Shown here piece after piece: positions 1 to 8,233 of a stretch of DNA of 64,000 nt. The stretch is from contig CAXMMR010000034.1 in NCBI GenBank assembly GCA_963692975.2, positions 124,001 to 188,000 of the forward strand. Reading direction: 5' to 3'. How positions within the stretch are numbered: position 1 is the first letter of the stretch; each line of letters starts with the position of its first letter. The notes beneath the pieces are model-generated. The model did no database searches, was not told the DNA's origin, and was given only the letters and a program-made list of their open reading frames with translations. Origin of the DNA: CAXMMR01 sp963692975 (GTDB lineage: Bacteria; Pseudomonadota; Alphaproteobacteria; Acetobacterales; Acetobacteraceae). Position numbers and translations under genes: made by a program.

Positions 1-371
1 ATCGGGCGGCGCGCGGGTGCGGCATCCTTGGCGAGGTAGGCGACGTAGGACATCGACGCCTCCACCCCGTGCTCGGGCGGCGCCACCTCGGCACTTTGCG
101 ATCCGGTGTCTTCGCTGCCGGGTGCGGGCGGGTGGTCGGCTACCGGCAGGGCGTCGTCGTCCTCCCAGCCTTTCGGGTGGACGATGAGCGTGCCGACCAC
201 CGCCTGATAGGCGATCGCCTTGCCATTGGCGGTGACGGTTCCGTCCGACGTCCAGCTGTCCGGATGCAGCGCCGGCTTCGGTGGCGATGCGGCGTCTTTG
301 TCGGCCGCGTGTCCGGCGGTGGCGGCGAGAAGGGCGGCTCCGAGGATGAGAGCCGTGGCTTGGTTGCTCAA
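1..371 (-). CDS. Peptidase S10 (serine carboxypeptidase-like), N-terminal part, cut by window edge
   Basis: Reading the minus strand from 371 gives an open frame that runs off the left edge. The first ~23 residues form a signal peptide (hydrophobic ALILGAALLAATAGHAA), so the protein is exported. After a Pro/Asp-rich linker comes SDGTVTANGKAIAYQAVVGTL and then EASMSYVAYLAKDA...RRP, the pattern that precedes the N-F/L-N-G-G-P-G-S-S block in proteobacterial S10 peptidases. The catalytic Ser/Asp/His lie beyond the window. No ATG is available: an in-frame stop lies about 10 codons upstream, so TTG at 371 is the most likely start. Family call from motif memory; the partial length limits certainty. 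Confidence 0.7.
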   Translation of the reverse strand, partial: MSNQATALILGAALLAATAGHAADKDAASPPKPALHPDSWTSDGTVTANGKAIAYQAVVGTLIVHPKGWEDDDALPVADHPPAPGSEDTGSQSAEVAPPEHGVEASMSYVAYLAKDAAPARRP

Positions 372-636
372 TGCGACAATCCCATGATGGCGGCGGCGGG
401 TTCATGGTCCGCAAGCGAGGACCATGGCTGAGGGCAAGCGGTCCCCGGCGTGTCGGCTTAGCCTAGACCGAGCGGGCCGAGCAGTCGCCACTGCACCAGC
501 GCGCGCGGGGAGGGGGGCAGGCGAGCAGCGATGAGGTCGGCTGCGCTTGCGCGCGCCCGGCGGGCTCAAACCAAGCCACTCAGGCCGATCCTGAGCGGGC
601 ACGGAATTTGCGGGCAGGGCGCCAAGGAGGCCCCGC

Positions 637-2022
637 ATGAACGTCGCCGCACCTCCTGCCCCCGCGCTGCGACGCGAGATGAGCGGCCTCGACGGGCTGC
701 TCGTCACCCTGGCCGGGCTGTCGCCCAGCATCGGCGTGTTCATCGTCGGCGCGGACGTGATCCACAGGGTGGGCAGCGGTGCGCTGCTGTGCTTCCTGGC
801 CGCTGTGGTGCTCGGCATCGCCATGGCGTCGGTCTATGCCGAGCTCGGGTCGTCCATGCCGAGCGCGGGCGGTGAATACACCATTGCCGGGCGTCTGCTG
901 GGGCCGGATGCCGGCTTTGCCATGCTGTCGATCAATCTGTGCGGCCTGTGCCTGGCGATGTCGCTGTCCGCTCTCGGGGTCGCCGGCTACCTGCAGGCGG
1001 TGCTGCCGGGCTTGCCCGCGATACCCACGGCGCTGGGCTTGGTCGCGGCGGTGACCGGGCTTGCGGTGCTGAGCATCCGGATGAACGCGCTGGTAACCGG
1101 GTTGCTGCTGGGCTGCGAGATGGCCTCGCTGGCCGCCACCGCCTGGCTCGGCTTCGCCCATGTGCAGCCAGGGGCAGCCGGCCGGCTGTTGCACCCGATG
1201 ATGGCGGGGCCGGGCGGCGTGTTGCATGCGGTGCCGCTCGCCATGCTGGGCGTGGGCGCTGCCGGCGGCCTCTACGCGTTCAACGGCTATGGCTCGGTGA
1301 TCTTCTTCGGCGAGGAGATACGCGATGCGCCCCGCCGGGTCGCCGCGATCGTCTACGGCTCGCTGGCCATCGCTGCGGTGAGCGAGCTCGTGCCCATGGC
1401 CGGGATCATCGTCGGCGCCCCGGACCTCGCCCGGATGGCGGCGGCACCGGCGCCGATCGCGCAGTTCATCGGCCAGGCCGGCGGGGCCGTGCTCGCCCGC
1501 GTCATGAGCCTGGCGGTGGCGGCGGCGATCTTCAACACCATGATCGCGATCGTGCTGAGCGCCGGGCGCCAGCTCTATGCCAGCGCGCGCGATAATGCCT
1601 GGCCGGTGGGCGGACGGCATCTGGCAGCCCTGCACCCGCGCTTCGGCTCTCCGCACATCGCGACCCTGGTGGTGGGCGCGGCGGCGCTGGCCTGCTGCCT
1701 GCTGCCTGCGAGCGTGCTGGTGACCATCCTGGCCAACGGCAACGTCGCGACCTACGCGACCTTATGCCTGGCCGCGATGGCCGGACGGCGCAGCGGCCTG
1801 ACCGCTAACACCGAGGCGCGGGCGCCGCTGTTTCCGCTCGGCCCGGTCTGCGTCCTGCTGGCGCTGGCTGGCGTGGTCTGGGCGGACCTGCTCGATCCGG
1901 CGACAGGGGTGCCCGGATTGTTGGCGGTGCTGGCGATCGTGGGGCTGGGAGTGGCCGTGCACCGGCTCGTGGCGCGCACCAACCCGGCCTGGACGCACCG
2001 GGATCAGGCCTCAAGGCCCTAG
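637..2022 (+). CDS. APC-superfamily amino acid/polyamine permease
   Basis: 461 residues, about 12 hydrophobic segments. The N-terminal region (SGLDGLLVTLAGLSPSIGVFIVGADV, then SVYAELGSSMPSAGGEYTIAGRLLG) is typical of the amino acid-polyamine-organocation family, where TM1 is broken by Gly residues that bind substrate and the E-x-G-S-x-x-P-x-A-G-G loop follows TM2. An AAGGLYAFNGYGSVIFFGEEIRDAPR block matches the TM6-7 region. The AAGGAGG Shine-Dalgarno about 7 bases before 637 supports this ATG. Monocistronic as far as visible; substrate unknown. Confidence 0.87.
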   Translation: MNVAAPPAPALRREMSGLDGLLVTLAGLSPSIGVFIVGADVIHRVGSGALLCFLAAVVLGIAMASVYAELGSSMPSAGGEYTIAGRLLGPDAGFAMLSINLCGLCLAMSLSALGVAGYLQAVLPGLPAIPTALGLVAAVTGLAVLSIRMNALVTGLLLGCEMASLAATAWLGFAHVQPGAAGRLLHPMMAGPGGVLHAVPLAMLGVGAAGGLYAFNGYGSVIFFGEEIRDAPRRVAAIVYGSLAIAAVSELVPMAGIIVGAPDLARMAAAPAPIAQFIGQAGGAVLARVMSLAVAAAIFNTMIAIVLSAGRQLYASARDNAWPVGGRHLAALHPRFGSPHIATLVVGAAALACCLLPASVLVTILANGNVATYATLCLAAMAGRRSGLTANTEARAPLFPLGPVCVLLALAGVVWADLLDPATGVPGLLAVLAIVGLGVAVHRLVARTNPAWTHRDQASRP

Positions 2023-2408
2023 GCGGCGCGGCAGGCGTCGCAGAAGTCTGGCCGTCTCGGGCAAGAGCACGTGCAGGAAGGATGCGCCGCGCTCCCTTGG
2101 CACGCTACTTGTATGAACAAGTGCGCGCCGGCACTCGCTTACCGGCAGCTCTTTGCTCGCAAGCCGCAACGACGCGGCGATCCCTCAAGATTTTACGCCG
2201 TATTCGAACGGTATGAGAACGTTTATTCCGCTGCGGGATAGATGCTTTTTGCGTTGTGCCTGTAATCCATGCTGCTTGTTGCTTGATTACAATAGTCATT
2301 ACTTTTACGGCCAAGACGAACGAGAAATTCCTTTCATGCACAGAGCGCATCGCTATTTCTTGCCAGGCTAGTGACAACAAGCCGTGCCTTCAGCCGCGAG
2401 GATTTCGA
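2023..2408. other. Intergenic region with a small inverted repeat
   Basis: No convincing gene. It contains a perfect inverted repeat ACTTGT-atga-ACAAGT at 2107-2122 with no T-run, so an operator is as likely as a terminator. The stretch 2150-2400 is noticeably A/T-richer than its surroundings and probably holds the promoter of the OmpA-family gene, but no clear -35/-10 pair could be assigned. Confidence 0.4.
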
Positions 2409-3608
2409 ATGCCGAGTCAAAAAGCCCGACCCCTGGTCACATGGTGTGTCAGGTTGCCTGCTGTTGCCGCCGTCGCCGTTGCCGGCTTGGCAGTGACGGC
2501 GCAGGCGCAGGAGGCGGCGCGGCCGGAGCCGGCGCCGGGCTTCATGGACGGCTTTTCCAGCGGCAATCCGTTCATCGGCGTGGCCGGCGGACCAAGCCTG
2601 CTGCAAGACATCGGCGTGCGGCCCAATGACGGGCCGTTCGGCCCCGGGCCCGCGAAAGAACGTTACGATGTCGGCTTCATCAGCGCCGGCGCCGCAGGCT
2701 ACGCGTTCTCCAACGGCCTGCAGGTCGACATCCTCGGCGCCTACGAATACAACAACCTGAACAACCTGGTGCCGGTCTCGCCGCTAACCGGCAAGCAATT
2801 CGGCCACCAGGAATCCTACGGCGTCTTCCTCGAGACCGCCTACGCCTTCAAACTGCCGAACTATGGCATGAACATCACCCTGTTCAGCCCCTATATCGGC
2901 GTCGGCGCCGGCGCGCTGTGGACGCGGCAGAACTCGCCGGAGTTCCTCTCCAACGGCGACCTCAACCGCATCGGCGGCACCTCGGGACCAAACTTCGCCT
3001 ATGAGGGCATCGTCGGCGCCGCCTTCCCGATTGCCTCGGTGCCCGGCCTCGCCTTCACCGTCGACTACCGCCTCATCGGCATCCACAACCCCGGCGACCT
3101 GACCAGCATCTTCTACAACAAGCCGGACAACAAGATCGTCACCGGCGGCATCGGGCTGCAGAACAACGACTTCGTCCACGTGCTCACCTTCGGCCTGGCC
3201 TACGCCTTCGGCGTCCACCCGCCGGCGCCACCCCCCGCACCCGCACCCGTGCCGATCTCAGCCCCGATGCCCGAGCCGGCGCGAACCTACCTCGTGTTCT
3301 TCGACTGGGACCGCGCCGACCTCACCGCCCGGGCCCGCCAGATCATCGGCGAGGCCGCCAGCGCCAGCACCCACGTGCAGACCACCCGCATCGAGGTGAA
3401 CGGCTACACCGACCTGTCGGGCACGGCGCGCTACAACGAGGGGCTGTCGGTGCGCCGGGCGAAATCCGTCGAGGCCGAGCTGGTCCGCGACGGCGTGACG
3501 CGCGGAGAGATCTCCATCCACGGCTTCGGCGAAAGCAACCCGCTGGTGCCAACCGCCCAAGGCGTGCGCGAGCCGCAAAACCGAAGGGTGGAAATCATCC
3601 TGAAGTAA
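2409..3608 (+). CDS. OmpA-family outer membrane protein (beta-barrel + peptidoglycan-binding domain)
   Basis: 399 residues from ATG 2409, chosen because GAGGA sits 6 bases upstream and a clean Sec signal peptide follows (VAAVAVAGLAVTAQAQ, cleavage near residue 33). An upstream in-frame ATG at 2256 would bury the signal. Residues ~45-275 are an aromatic-rich barrel of the OmpA/OmpW type (YEYNNLNNL, FTVDYRLIGIHNPGD, LTFGLAYAFGV). A Pro-rich linker (PAPPPAPAPVP) joins it to a C-terminal OmpA domain with VFFDWDRADLT, VNGYTDLSGTARYNEGLSVRRA and NRRVEIIL, the helices and Asp/Arg positions that hold diaminopimelate. Role: envelope integrity and peptidoglycan anchoring. Confidence 0.9.
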   Translation: MPSQKARPLVTWCVRLPAVAAVAVAGLAVTAQAQEAARPEPAPGFMDGFSSGNPFIGVAGGPSLLQDIGVRPNDGPFGPGPAKERYDVGFISAGAAGYAFSNGLQVDILGAYEYNNLNNLVPVSPLTGKQFGHQESYGVFLETAYAFKLPNYGMNITLFSPYIGVGAGALWTRQNSPEFLSNGDLNRIGGTSGPNFAYEGIVGAAFPIASVPGLAFTVDYRLIGIHNPGDLTSIFYNKPDNKIVTGGIGLQNNDFVHVLTFGLAYAFGVHPPAPPPAPAPVPISAPMPEPARTYLVFFDWDRADLTARARQIIGEAASASTHVQTTRIEVNGYTDLSGTARYNEGLSVRRAKSVEAELVRDGVTRGEISIHGFGESNPLVPTAQGVREPQNRRVEIILK

Positions 3609-3620
3609 GGTCAAGCAAGG

Positions 3621-3948
3621 CCAGAGGCTCTGCCTCTGGACTCCGCTGGGGCCGGTAGGCCCCAGACCCCATCACTGATGGGACGACCCAGGTCATCGTG
3701 CTAGCAATCCACTCGTGATGAGGCCGCTCGGCAGACGCTTGGGAAATCTTGCCTATAGGCAAGATTTTCCTAAGCCATTGAAATCGATGGTTTCTCATGG
3801 CGGTCGATGCCGGCTGCCTCGTACCGACTGTTCTCTAATCTTGCGGTATTTAGCCCTACACGAAAGTCGGGGTCTGGGGCCTCACGGCCCCAGCGGCGGG
3901 TTCCCATCGCACAAGTGCGATGGGGTCCCGTCCAGGGCAGAGCCCTGG
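3621..3948. repeat. Cluster of perfect hairpins (intergenic palindromic repeat family, copies 1 and 2)
   Basis: Between the OmpA gene and the RND remnant lie at least five near-perfect stem-loops: CCAGAGGC-tct-GCCTCTGG (3621-3639), CTGGGGCC-ggta-GGCCCCAG (3646-3665), CTGGGGCC-tcac-GGCCCCAG (3874-3893), CCCATCGCA-caag-TGCGATGGG (3903-3924) and CCAGGGC-aga-GCCCTGG (3932-3948). The CTGGGGCC/GGCCCCAG stem recurs at 12871-12890 and, with a shorter loop, at 51755-51773. Always intergenic and next to gene 3' ends, so a terminator/mRNA-end role is likely. The two copies here bracket about 200 bases without recognisable genes. Confidence 0.85.
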
Positions 3949-3954
3949 CCTTCC

Positions 3955-4140
3955 TTATTCGGCCGCCTGCCGCTCCCCGCCGACCGCCGCTGATGCCCGC
4001 CGTCGCCGTCGCAGCAGCCGTCCGCCGAGCGTGCTGACATCGTCCATGGCGACGTAGAACGACGGCACGAAGATCAGCGACAGCACGGTGGAGACGATCA
4101 GCCCGCCGATCACGCCGATCGCCAAGCTGTGCGGGTAGCA
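3955..4140 (-). pseudogene. C-terminal remnant of an RND efflux pump inner-membrane subunit
   Basis: On the minus strand the frame reads SLAIGVIGGLIVSTVLSLIFVPSFYVAMDD, the last transmembrane helix of HAE1/AcrB-type RND transporters, followed by a short basic tail and stop at 3955. The ~980 residues that should precede it are absent: upstream of ~4140 the frame turns into unrelated sequence overlapping the small ORF at 4181-4444. It is therefore a truncated relic left by a deletion. Position next to a metal/formaldehyde-type repressor suggests the lost pump was part of a regulated efflux locus (inference). Confidence 0.75.
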
Positions 4141-4180
4141 CGATCGACCGCACAGCGACCGAAGATTGCACTTTGACGGG

Positions 4181-4444
4181 TCACAGGTCTCCGTAAGCGG
4201 CGCGATAACGATCCAGGTGCTGGCCGACGCCGAACCGGCTGGCCGCGGCCCCTTCGATAAGGGTCCTCCATCGCAGGGCTGCATTCAGGTCGCTGCCTTG
4301 GCGGCGGGCGAGCTCGCAGGCTTGCGTGGCTTCGTGCCAGGCGCTCATCAGGTCGGCATCTGGCAAGCCCATCAGCGCTCGCCACTGATCTGGGTCCGCT
4401 TCTACCCGGTCGTTGCGCATCATCTGACCCTCCAGCTTCAGCAT
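4181..4444 (-). CDS. Small hypothetical protein (87 aa)
   Basis: Reads MLKLEGQMMRNDRVEADPDQW..., mostly helical and acidic/amphipathic, with no signal or membrane segment. A second start, MMRND or MRND, is possible 7-8 codons in. It follows the FrmR/RcnR-type repressor by about 100 bases on the same strand, and its 3' end abuts the RND remnant, so it may have belonged to the same transcript. I recognise no family. The deletion that destroyed the RND gene may also have changed its C-terminus. Confidence 0.4.
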   Translation of the reverse strand: MLKLEGQMMRNDRVEADPDQWRALMGLPDADLMSAWHEATQACELARRQGSDLNAALRWRTLIEGAAASRFGVGQHLDRYRAAYGDL

Positions 4445-4548
4445 GACGATAGATGTCTAAGCCTGGCCCCAAGGCGCAAGTCTGCCTGCCCCGACGCATC
4501 GCAGCCGAGCGCGTGTCACTGCGGGCTTATCGATAAAGTCCGGACGGG

Positions 4549-4821
4549 TTACCTGAGATAGGAGCGAACGACTTCGATGAGCTGCTCGGCCGCAGTGTAG
4601 GTTTCGGCCGTGGTATTCGAGCCGGCGAGATGCGCGCGGACATGATCCTCCACGACCTCTGCCATCAGGCTGGCCATCGAGCCGCGGATGCCGGCGATCA
4701 GGTGCATGACCTGCTCGCATTCGGCCTCGGCTTCCACGGCACGCTCGACGGCCTCGACCTGACCGCGCACCCTGCGGATGCGCGCGAGAAGCTTGCTTTT
4801 CTGCCTGATCGTATGGGTCAA
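4549..4821 (-). CDS. FrmR/RcnR-type repressor (CsoR superfamily, DUF156)
   Basis: 90 residues, all-helical. It matches the DUF156 pattern: HTIRQKSKLLARIRRVRGQVEAVERAVEAEAECEQVMHLIAGIRGSMASLMAEVVEDHVRAHL. The conserved Cys (in EAECEQV, ~residue 36) and the His in EDHVR (~61) are the effector ligands of this superfamily: Cys with N-terminal His for Ni/Co in RcnR, Cys with the N-terminal Pro amine for formaldehyde in FrmR. These proteins are tetrameric DNA binders that let go on effector binding. Here the regulated gene was plausibly the RND pump now reduced to a fragment at 3955-4140. Family sure; effector undecided. Confidence 0.88.
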   Translation of the reverse strand: MTHTIRQKSKLLARIRRVRGQVEAVERAVEAEAECEQVMHLIAGIRGSMASLMAEVVEDHVRAHLAGSNTTAETYTAAEQLIEVVRSYLR

Positions 4822-4895
4822 GTGCCAATCTTCATCGTATCGACGCGTTCCGAGCCACTGCCATGATGCCGCAGTGAGTTGCGACGGCGGAACGA

Positions 4896-4904
4896 CTATA
4901 CTAG
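4896..4904. promoter_or_regulatory. Possible FrmR/RcnR-type operator half
   Basis: CTA-tac-TAG lies about 75 bases upstream of the repressor start, in an A/T-rich pocket of a G/C-rich region. CsoR-superfamily operators often contain ATACTA/TAGTAT-like arms around a G/C tract. The match is short, so this is weak. Confidence 0.25.
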
Positions 4905-5020
4905 GTTACGGTCACGGCGTTCAATGCATCTTCTATTGCAGACGACATCGCACGATCCGGTGCCGGCGCCTCGCGCAATCGTGCCTGATCGCATCAAGGC
5001 GCGCTGCCGTGATCGGCCCG

Positions 5021-5860
5021 TCAATCGGTCAGGAACGTGCGGATCGCGGCGCTGACGGCCGCGGCATTCTCCTCGTGCATCGCCAGCGCACCCGGGAGGG
5101 TCACGGTCGTCACGCGGCCGGTTGCGGCCAGGGCCGCCATTTCGGCGCCCGATCGCGGCGGGGCGCTGGCCGGCATGAGCAGCAGCGTGGGCGGCAGCGC
5201 CCCTTCGAACAGGCCGAGGAAGGCGGCGCGTGAGCCGACCGGATCAAGCGCGCCGGTGATGAAGGCGCCGGTTGCGAACCGGGCATCGGTCTGCCGGGTC
5301 ACCGCGAGCTTCGCCTCCAACAGATCCGGCGTCAGCCGGGAGGCGTCAGCCAGCACATGCGCCCGCATCATCCTGCTCACCATCGTGCGGCTGACGCTCA
5401 GCCGGTAAAGCAGCGGCCCTGTCAGCGGGTTTTCGAATGCGTCCCTGACCCGGCGACAGAGTGTCGCGTGCCCGTCGCCGAACATCGTCGGCAGCGGGCC
5501 TCGCCAGGTGGGCGCGATCAGCACGAGTCGCTCAAAGCGGCCGGGACGCCGTCGGGCGGCCTCCACCAGATAGACGGCGCCATGACCGGCCGCGACCCCG
5601 ACGAGCGGTGAACGCAGAGTGTCGAGTAGGCTGTCGAGAAAGCGACGCATGGTGTCCGGTGAGAGTGCGGCTCGGGCGCGCGGTCGGGCGCCGAAGGCTG
5701 GCCAGTCCGGCACAACGCAGCGCCATTGATCGGTCAGGTGCTCGGCGAGCGGCCGCATCTCTCGGCGTGTCGAGATCGATGACAGCGCCGGCAGCAACAG
5801 CATGTCGGCGCCCCGGCCGATCACGTCGACATCGTCCCGGTCGGCGTTCGCGCGTGACAT
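5021..5860 (-). CDS. Alpha/beta-hydrolase-fold protein lacking the usual nucleophile serine
   Basis: 279 residues, no signal peptide. The fold is visible: LLLPALSSISTRREM (oxyanion loop region), VVPDWPAFG, the elbow strand LVGVAAGHGAVYLVEAARRRPGRFERLVLIAPTW, and a C-terminal LPGALAMHEENAAAVSAAIRTFL with the expected His. The elbow reads A-G-H-G-A where catalytic members have G-x-S-x-G, so the Ser position is His. Either it is a non-hydrolytic member or uses another residue. Start ATG 5860. No operon partner; the nearest gene downstream on the same strand is the repressor at 4821. Confidence 0.75.
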   Translation of the reverse strand: MSRANADRDDVDVIGRGADMLLLPALSSISTRREMRPLAEHLTDQWRCVVPDWPAFGARPRARAALSPDTMRRFLDSLLDTLRSPLVGVAAGHGAVYLVEAARRRPGRFERLVLIAPTWRGPLPTMFGDGHATLCRRVRDAFENPLTGPLLYRLSVSRTMVSRMMRAHVLADASRLTPDLLEAKLAVTRQTDARFATGAFITGALDPVGSRAAFLGLFEGALPPTLLLMPASAPPRSGAEMAALAATGRVTTVTLPGALAMHEENAAAVSAAIRTFLTD

Positions 5861-6261
5861 GTCCGTCGTACTCCTGCCGCGCCAACACGACGGTCGCCGT
5901 CATGATAATCGTCCTGTTTGCCAGACGCACGAGACGTGTCGCGCAGCGGCACCGAGCTTATGAAAGCCTTGACTTGATGAGGTGCGCCGAACAAAGTTCT
6001 CGCATGTTGGCGGCCAACCTTGCGGTTTGGCTTGATCACCGATGACGCTGATCATGGCCAAGCAGCGGCCGCTTTTGAGCAGTGATGATTGCTGAGCACG
6101 AACGATCCGGGCCCATCTTGGTCGTGGTGTTGGCGGGATAGTCGATCCCAAAGTCAGCCGTCGTCGCCCGCATTCGCGTCGCGCCGCAGGGATCGATGAG
6201 CCGATGCCGATCGAACGATGTCGGCGCGGCACGACTTCAATCTGAACATGGGGGATCGACG
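5861..6261. other. Intergenic region upstream of tubulin-like gene 1
   Basis: About 400 bases between divergent genes. No ORF with coding character. It must contain the promoter and leader of the tubulin-like gene at 6262, preceded by a GGGGGAT ribosome-binding site. TGATCA occurs twice around 6034-6055. No clear sigma-54 or sigma-70 element was assigned. Confidence 0.3.
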
Positions 6262-7851
6262 ATGTCGTCACAGACAGAGGCAGCGGACGGCGGCGCGACG
6301 CCGCATTGCATCCACGTGATCGGCATTGGGCGAACCGGTGCGGTGTATGTCGAGGCGCTGCTGCGCACCGGCGAGGTGGAGGACCTGCTCGCCGATCCGC
6401 GCGCGCGCTTCGCGGCCTTGATCGTCGATGTCGGGGAGGCCGACATGGGCATCGCGAGGGATTACGGCGCATCGTTCGCTAGGCGGCTGGCGAGCCGCGA
6501 CATCCCGATCGACCGCTTCCATTTCCAGGCAATCTGCCTAACCGCGCCCTCGCCGGAGCTGATGGCGGGACTGGTGAGCAGCAAGGCCTTTTTGGCCGAG
6601 CACCCGTCGTCGAGCTACAGCGACGGCGAGCTCGACGCGGTGACGCCGGAGCACGCGAGCGTCGGCGGCGACGGGGCGCATCTGTCGCGTGCGGTGGCCA
6701 AAGCCGTGTATGCGGAGGCGTATTACGGCGGCGAGCGGGTGCTCGCCGGCGCCATTGAGTCGTGGGCCAAGCACGCGGCCTCGGCGGAGCTGCCGTCGCT
6801 GGTCACGATCTGTTTGGGGCTTGCCGGCGGCACCGGCGGCGGCATGGCGATCGACATGGCGCGCCATGCGGCAGCTGCACTCGGCCCAGACATCAGGGTG
6901 ATCGGCGTCGGGCAGCTTCCCTCGAGCGGCGACCCGGAGGCGGTGCAGACCAGCGCGTCGCTCTATGCGACGCTCAACGACATCGATTGCATGCTAGACG
7001 ACAGCAAGAACGAGAGGCTCGTCTCGACCTGGGGGGAGCACTATCACTCGCCGTTCACCGGCGGCTTCTTCGTCGTCAATCCCGAGCAGAGCTGGCAGCG
7101 GCTGACCGCCTACACCACCACGGGCGAAAAGGCGATCCGCCAGGGTTTCAAGCAGACGGTGACGAACCGGTTCGTTGCAGATTCGTTCATGCGCCTTGTC
7201 GTCAGCAGCGAGGGGCACGACCTGATGCGCGCGATCGCACCGACTGTGAAGCGCGACACCGGTGGTTCGGCCTGCAACCTCACCCTGTTCGACGTCGCCA
7301 AGCTCACCCATCCCGGCGTGCAGGTTTTGCCAGGCGAGGCGCCGTCTAAATGGGCGGCGGTGGTCAAGCAATGGATTGAGTTCACGCCGCAATACAGCGG
7401 GCTGACCGACGGCTTCAAGACTGACTATGCCGAAGTGTTCGCCTACGGCTCGCGCAACATGGGACACGACACCATGCAGGCGCTGTTCAAGAAGATGGTC
7501 ACAGACACCTACCTCTCGGGCGGCAACGCGACGGTCAAGGTCTACATGCGTGAGTTCTTCGACACGCTGACCGCCTATGCGAACGTCATCTTGCCGGGCG
7601 TCGGAAAGACCGACCTGGCGGCGTTCTGGAGCAGCCAGAAGACGTATGACGCCTTGCCGGCGGCAGCCAAGCTTGCCGAGCAATCCTGGCTGATCGACGA
7701 AGGAGCCAAGCTGCCAGCCGCCACGGCGGCGCTCGAGCCGATGGCCGGTCAGGCGGTCTGGGGCTGCAGCGGCTGGAAGGCCATCCCCGACGCCGAGATG
7801 AGGGGCGAGGCGCCGGCGCAGGCGGCGACCGAACTCAAGGCTGCTTCGTAG
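6262..7851 (+). CDS. Divergent tubulin/FtsZ-like protein 1
   Basis: 529 residues from ATG 6262 (GGGGGAT just upstream). Tubulin-superfamily features in order: phosphate/nucleotide loop HVIGIGRTGAVYVEALL (18-34), equivalent to the FtsZ GxGGxG T1 loop; the signature loop LAGGTGGGMAIDMARH (187-202), the T4 GGGTGSG motif; then VIGVGQLPSSGDPE and SLYATLNDIDCMLDDSKN (233-250), resembling the T5/T6 region; and VTNRFVADSFM (300-310) where the catalytic T7 loop is expected. There Asn302 and Asp307 keep the FtsZ N-x5-D spacing but the middle Asp is Phe. A ~200-residue C-terminal domain is unlike FtsZ. Soluble. Closely resembles protein 3 (21282-22979) over nearly its whole length. Function unknown; GTP-dependent assembly is inferred. 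Confidence 0.8.
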   Translation: MSSQTEAADGGATPHCIHVIGIGRTGAVYVEALLRTGEVEDLLADPRARFAALIVDVGEADMGIARDYGASFARRLASRDIPIDRFHFQAICLTAPSPELMAGLVSSKAFLAEHPSSSYSDGELDAVTPEHASVGGDGAHLSRAVAKAVYAEAYYGGERVLAGAIESWAKHAASAELPSLVTICLGLAGGTGGGMAIDMARHAAAALGPDIRVIGVGQLPSSGDPEAVQTSASLYATLNDIDCMLDDSKNERLVSTWGEHYHSPFTGGFFVVNPEQSWQRLTAYTTTGEKAIRQGFKQTVTNRFVADSFMRLVVSSEGHDLMRAIAPTVKRDTGGSACNLTLFDVAKLTHPGVQVLPGEAPSKWAAVVKQWIEFTPQYSGLTDGFKTDYAEVFAYGSRNMGHDTMQALFKKMVTDTYLSGGNATVKVYMREFFDTLTAYANVILPGVGKTDLAAFWSSQKTYDALPAAAKLAEQSWLIDEGAKLPAATAALEPMAGQAVWGCSGWKAIPDAEMRGEAPAQAATELKAAS

Positions 7852-8233
7852 CTCACAACGCGACCGTTAGCCGGCCGAGGACGCTGTGCTCGACCGGCTG
7901 CTGGCGGGCGTCTTGCGTTGCGGAGCGGCTGAAAGTCTGGCGCGATGATGCCGACACGCGCGAACACCCGCCCGCAGGCGTGGAAAAAATGCGGCTGGCT
8001 GAAAATAGGCGCCGCAGATCGTATCGATCGTGATATGGAAGCTTTACGTGGCTGTCAGGACGTTCGGCAGCCAATACTCGTGACGCCACGTGCTCGTAGC
8101 TTGAGAAGCTCCGCCATGCAGCGCACCGCTCCGCTTCCATAACGGAAGCCCGTCCTGGGTTCAAGCCCGGTGACGCTCCGGCCTCGCAACGATGCGCGGC
8201 TCCTGACATCAAGCAAACTGCAGGAGAGACAGC
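7852..8233. other. Intergenic region, includes a decayed tRNA-like stretch
   Basis: No gene. Around 8118-8175 the text resembles the 3' half of a tRNA (GCGCACCGCT, a 5-6 bp arm GCTTCC/GGAAGC, then GGGTTCAAGCCC), but the T-stem has mismatches and no matching acceptor stem is found, so it is at most a relic. The CAGGAGAG before 8234 is the ribosome-binding site of the next gene. Confidence 0.3.

Noticed and set aside
69..431. Plus-strand 120-residue ORF at the left edge
   Set aside because: It is the antisense shadow of the S10 peptidase N-terminus, which has a signal peptide and family motifs.
8118..8175. tRNA-like sequence with an anticodon-like arm and GGTTCAAGCCC
   Set aside because: T-stem mismatches, C instead of U before the would-be CAT anticodon, and no acceptor stem upstream; at most a relic.
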